Positions 19,309-21,227 of a DNA stretch of 21,227 nucleotides are shown here, piece by piece. Every line of letters starts with the position of its first letter. Positions within the stretch are counted from its first letter, which is position 1. The notes below the pieces were generated by a model that saw nothing but the letters and a program-made list of their open reading frames with translations, was not told the DNA's origin and searched no databases. The position numbers and the translations under genes were made by a program. Source of the stretch: Funneliformis mosseae (Eukaryota > Glomeromycota > Glomeromycetes > Glomerales > Glomeraceae); assembly GCA_910592005.1 (NCBI GenBank), contig CAJVPP010001278.1:1-21227 (forward strand). The letters are read 5' to 3'.

Positions 19309-20836
19309 ATTTAAAATACAACGATTTTGCAAGGTTATGCGACCGAATAAATAAACACAAATGTATATGTGATTTTAGAATCAATTTATCTGGATGTCCG
19401 GATGAACAATTATATAAAGCCGCAATTGGAGGGTTAATTCCCTTTACGTTAATGATCGTGGTAATATCGATATCATTTCTTTACTATCGAGTCAAAGTAA
19501 AAGGACAATCCGTTTTTTTTCCTGCGACAAGAGAAAGAGGTGAATGTTTTGAAATTTTTTAAAAAAAATCTCGGTTTTTTTTTAAATCAAATTAACATTA
19601 TAAATCTCTCCGTAACTAGGAAAGATTCGTCCACGCCCACAAGATTCGTTTCACATCGCTGTCGGATTATTTAATTTGAGTCAAATGATAGTGTCAATAT
19701 TTTTACTTACGGATACATTTCCGAATGTAATGGTGGCGGAAATAGTTGTTTATGTGCCAAAATTAGTCGGGTTTGCATGTGCGACATTATATCCCATAAG
19801 TATCATCTATTCCACGCCAATAATTAAACCCACCTCATATTATTTAAGACTTCAATGGAATCCAAGTAAAGATTTTATAGATGGACTTGCGATGTATTTA
19901 ATGTTGGGACCTGTCTTGACGACGATGCCCTTATCGGCCATCACCGGATATTTTGCGGATATAAATAATCAAACTATAGCCAATGATTTATTCGTGGCTC
20001 ACACATTTGTGTGGAGTTTATGGACGGTTCAATATGATATCACATTATTATACGTTTATTATAAATTAATATGTATGTTAAGGGAGTACGTTAGCATCTT
20101 AAATAGAAGGCAAAGTATGAGTTCTGACGTTGATGAGAAGATAAGAAAATTAAATAGCGCATCTCACAATCTATCCTGGATAGTATTTGCCGTTTTCTTA
20201 TTATTTTTTATCACTAGCATCGAAGGAATTCTTGTTGGTATCATTTTCAAACAAAAATTAATGGTAAGAGGCAGTGAACCAACCAGACTTGCGTATTTCG
20301 TTTCTTGGAATTTCACGGCACCGGTTTGCACTTTTATAGGGCAAATAGTATTCCTTTATGATACAATAGTGAATAAAAAATCACCTCAAAATAATGGTAA
20401 TGTCAATAATTTTCGGAATAATCTTGCATTACCTTTTGAACCAAAACCTTCCCCGGTAATTTCACCAAGTATTGAAATTGCAAACATAAGTTGTCGCAGC
20501 TCTGTATTAACTAACTTTGCTCAACAGAGTAAAGCAACTGAAAGTTCAACCGCATTATATAGTTCACATGCCTCATATCCATCTATGGTTACCGATAACA
20601 GTAAACATATTAAACATAATAATTCAATAACTTTGGATGGAAATGCGACTATGTCTTCAACGATGGATCAAAGGTATCAAGTCACTTTATTAAGTTCGGA
20701 TTTTGAAGAAGAAAATGAATATATGGTTGATGATGAAGAAAGTTTTGATGCGAGAAATTCTTGGTTAAGTAAGAAACCAGTAAGAATGATAAAAAATACT
20801 GGCAATAGTGACAAGAGTTTATTTTTGCGAGATTAA
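19302..20836 (+). CDS. Seven-membrane-span receptor-like protein, two exons
   Basis: Exons 19302-19539 and 19620-20836 join in phase 1 across an 80-bp intron (GTGAAT donor, ACTAG acceptor) to give 484 aa. The N-terminus (1-40) has no signal peptide but holds four cysteines (13, 21, 23, 32) and one N-glycosylation sequon (N28). Hydrophobic spans lie at about 41-62, 91-111, 119-143, 165-189, 203-228, 264-288 and 303-328, seven in all. The loop between spans 5 and 6 is charged (REYVSILNRR...DEKIRK). The C-terminal tail (335-484) is Ser/Asn-rich, with an acidic patch (EEENEYMVDDEESFD), and looks phosphorylatable. The layout is that of a G-protein-coupled receptor with an outside N-terminus, but no family motif is certain; it may belong to a lineage-expanded 7TM family of mycorrhizal fungi. 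AATAAA occurs at 20845. Confidence 0.85.
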
Positions 20837-21227
20837 GTTAAATTAATAAATTTCATTTAATTATCCCTTAATTGCATCATCCTCATCTTTTTTTTTTTTT
20901 TTTACCTGTTATAATTTTTTGCCTTTTTTTTTAAAATTTAAAAAAAAAAAAAAATTATAAATGTTTCCTCCTATTATCGTGTAATTATAATAAAAAATTT
21001 TTGTATAACTGTAATTGAAATTACCCTCTTTCATATCTCTTAAACTATATCATCACAATTCAAGTAATTGGTTCGCCTTAAAAAGCATTCTTTTTTAAAA
21101 ATATTCTTTTAAAGTTGGATGATTGACAGTAAAATAAATTAAATTGGATTCCTTAAACTGTAGAGGTTCGCAGGCAAATTTGCCTGCTTATTTACTATAA
21201 ATTCCCTTCTGATTTACTTTTATGAAA
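20837..21227. other. 3' flank of the 7TM gene
   Basis: It contains a polyadenylation signal (20845) and long T/A runs (20889-20903, 20940-20954). No gene is recognised. A palindrome at 21170-21187 is listed separately. Confidence 0.5.
21170..21187. repeat. 18-bp perfect palindrome GCAGGCAAATTTGCCTGC
   Basis: It is self-complementary over its whole length and GC-rich at its ends, in otherwise AT-rich DNA. It could be a binding site for a dimeric protein, a hairpin, or the tip of a repeat element running past the window. Confidence 0.8.

Overview
The window reads as nuclear DNA of a very AT-rich fungus, most likely an arbuscular mycorrhizal fungus (Glomeromycotina, Rhizophagus-like). This is inferred from short introns (mostly 74-92 bp) with GTAAGT/GTATGT-like donors and TAG acceptors, very long A/T homopolymers between genes, large families of secreted or 7TM membrane proteins, and a decayed SAM-domain/nuclease-like gene of a type I associate with Rhizophagus. 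No species assignment is proven. There are no bacterial operons, Shine-Dalgarno sites, CRISPR arrays or recognisable tRNA/rRNA genes.

Layout. Positions 1-1973 form a non-coding mobile element bounded by a perfect 68-bp inverted repeat, with a 74-bp tandem repeat and a CACTG-type end inside it. Positions 2865-4351 (+) are the frameshifted relic of a SAM-domain gene, followed by a cluster of small palindromes. Positions 5037-8545 (-) carry a seven-exon gene for a large surface protein: signal peptide, beta-rich ectodomain, Ig-like domain, juxtamembrane domain, several membrane spans and a charged tail. A 2.8-kb divergent intergenic region separates it from 11337-16871 (+), a five-exon gene for a 1734-residue DDX60-type Ski2-like helicase. 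It includes one GC-AG intron. Positions 17951-18670 (+) hold a single-exon gene for a disordered, basic protein of unknown function. Positions 19302-20836 (+) hold a two-exon gene for a seven-membrane-span receptor-like protein. A 62-bp perfect palindrome lies just before its start, and its start codon overlaps a tiny upstream ORF.

Function. The genes do not form an obvious pathway. Two encode cell-surface proteins of receptor-like shape, one an RNA helicase whose animal relatives act in antiviral RNA defence, and one an unknown. The left quarter is repeat and gene-relic territory. The exon models were derived by matching splice sites, reading phase and protein continuity. The only uncertain junction is the first intron of the minus-strand gene, for which two alternatives are given.
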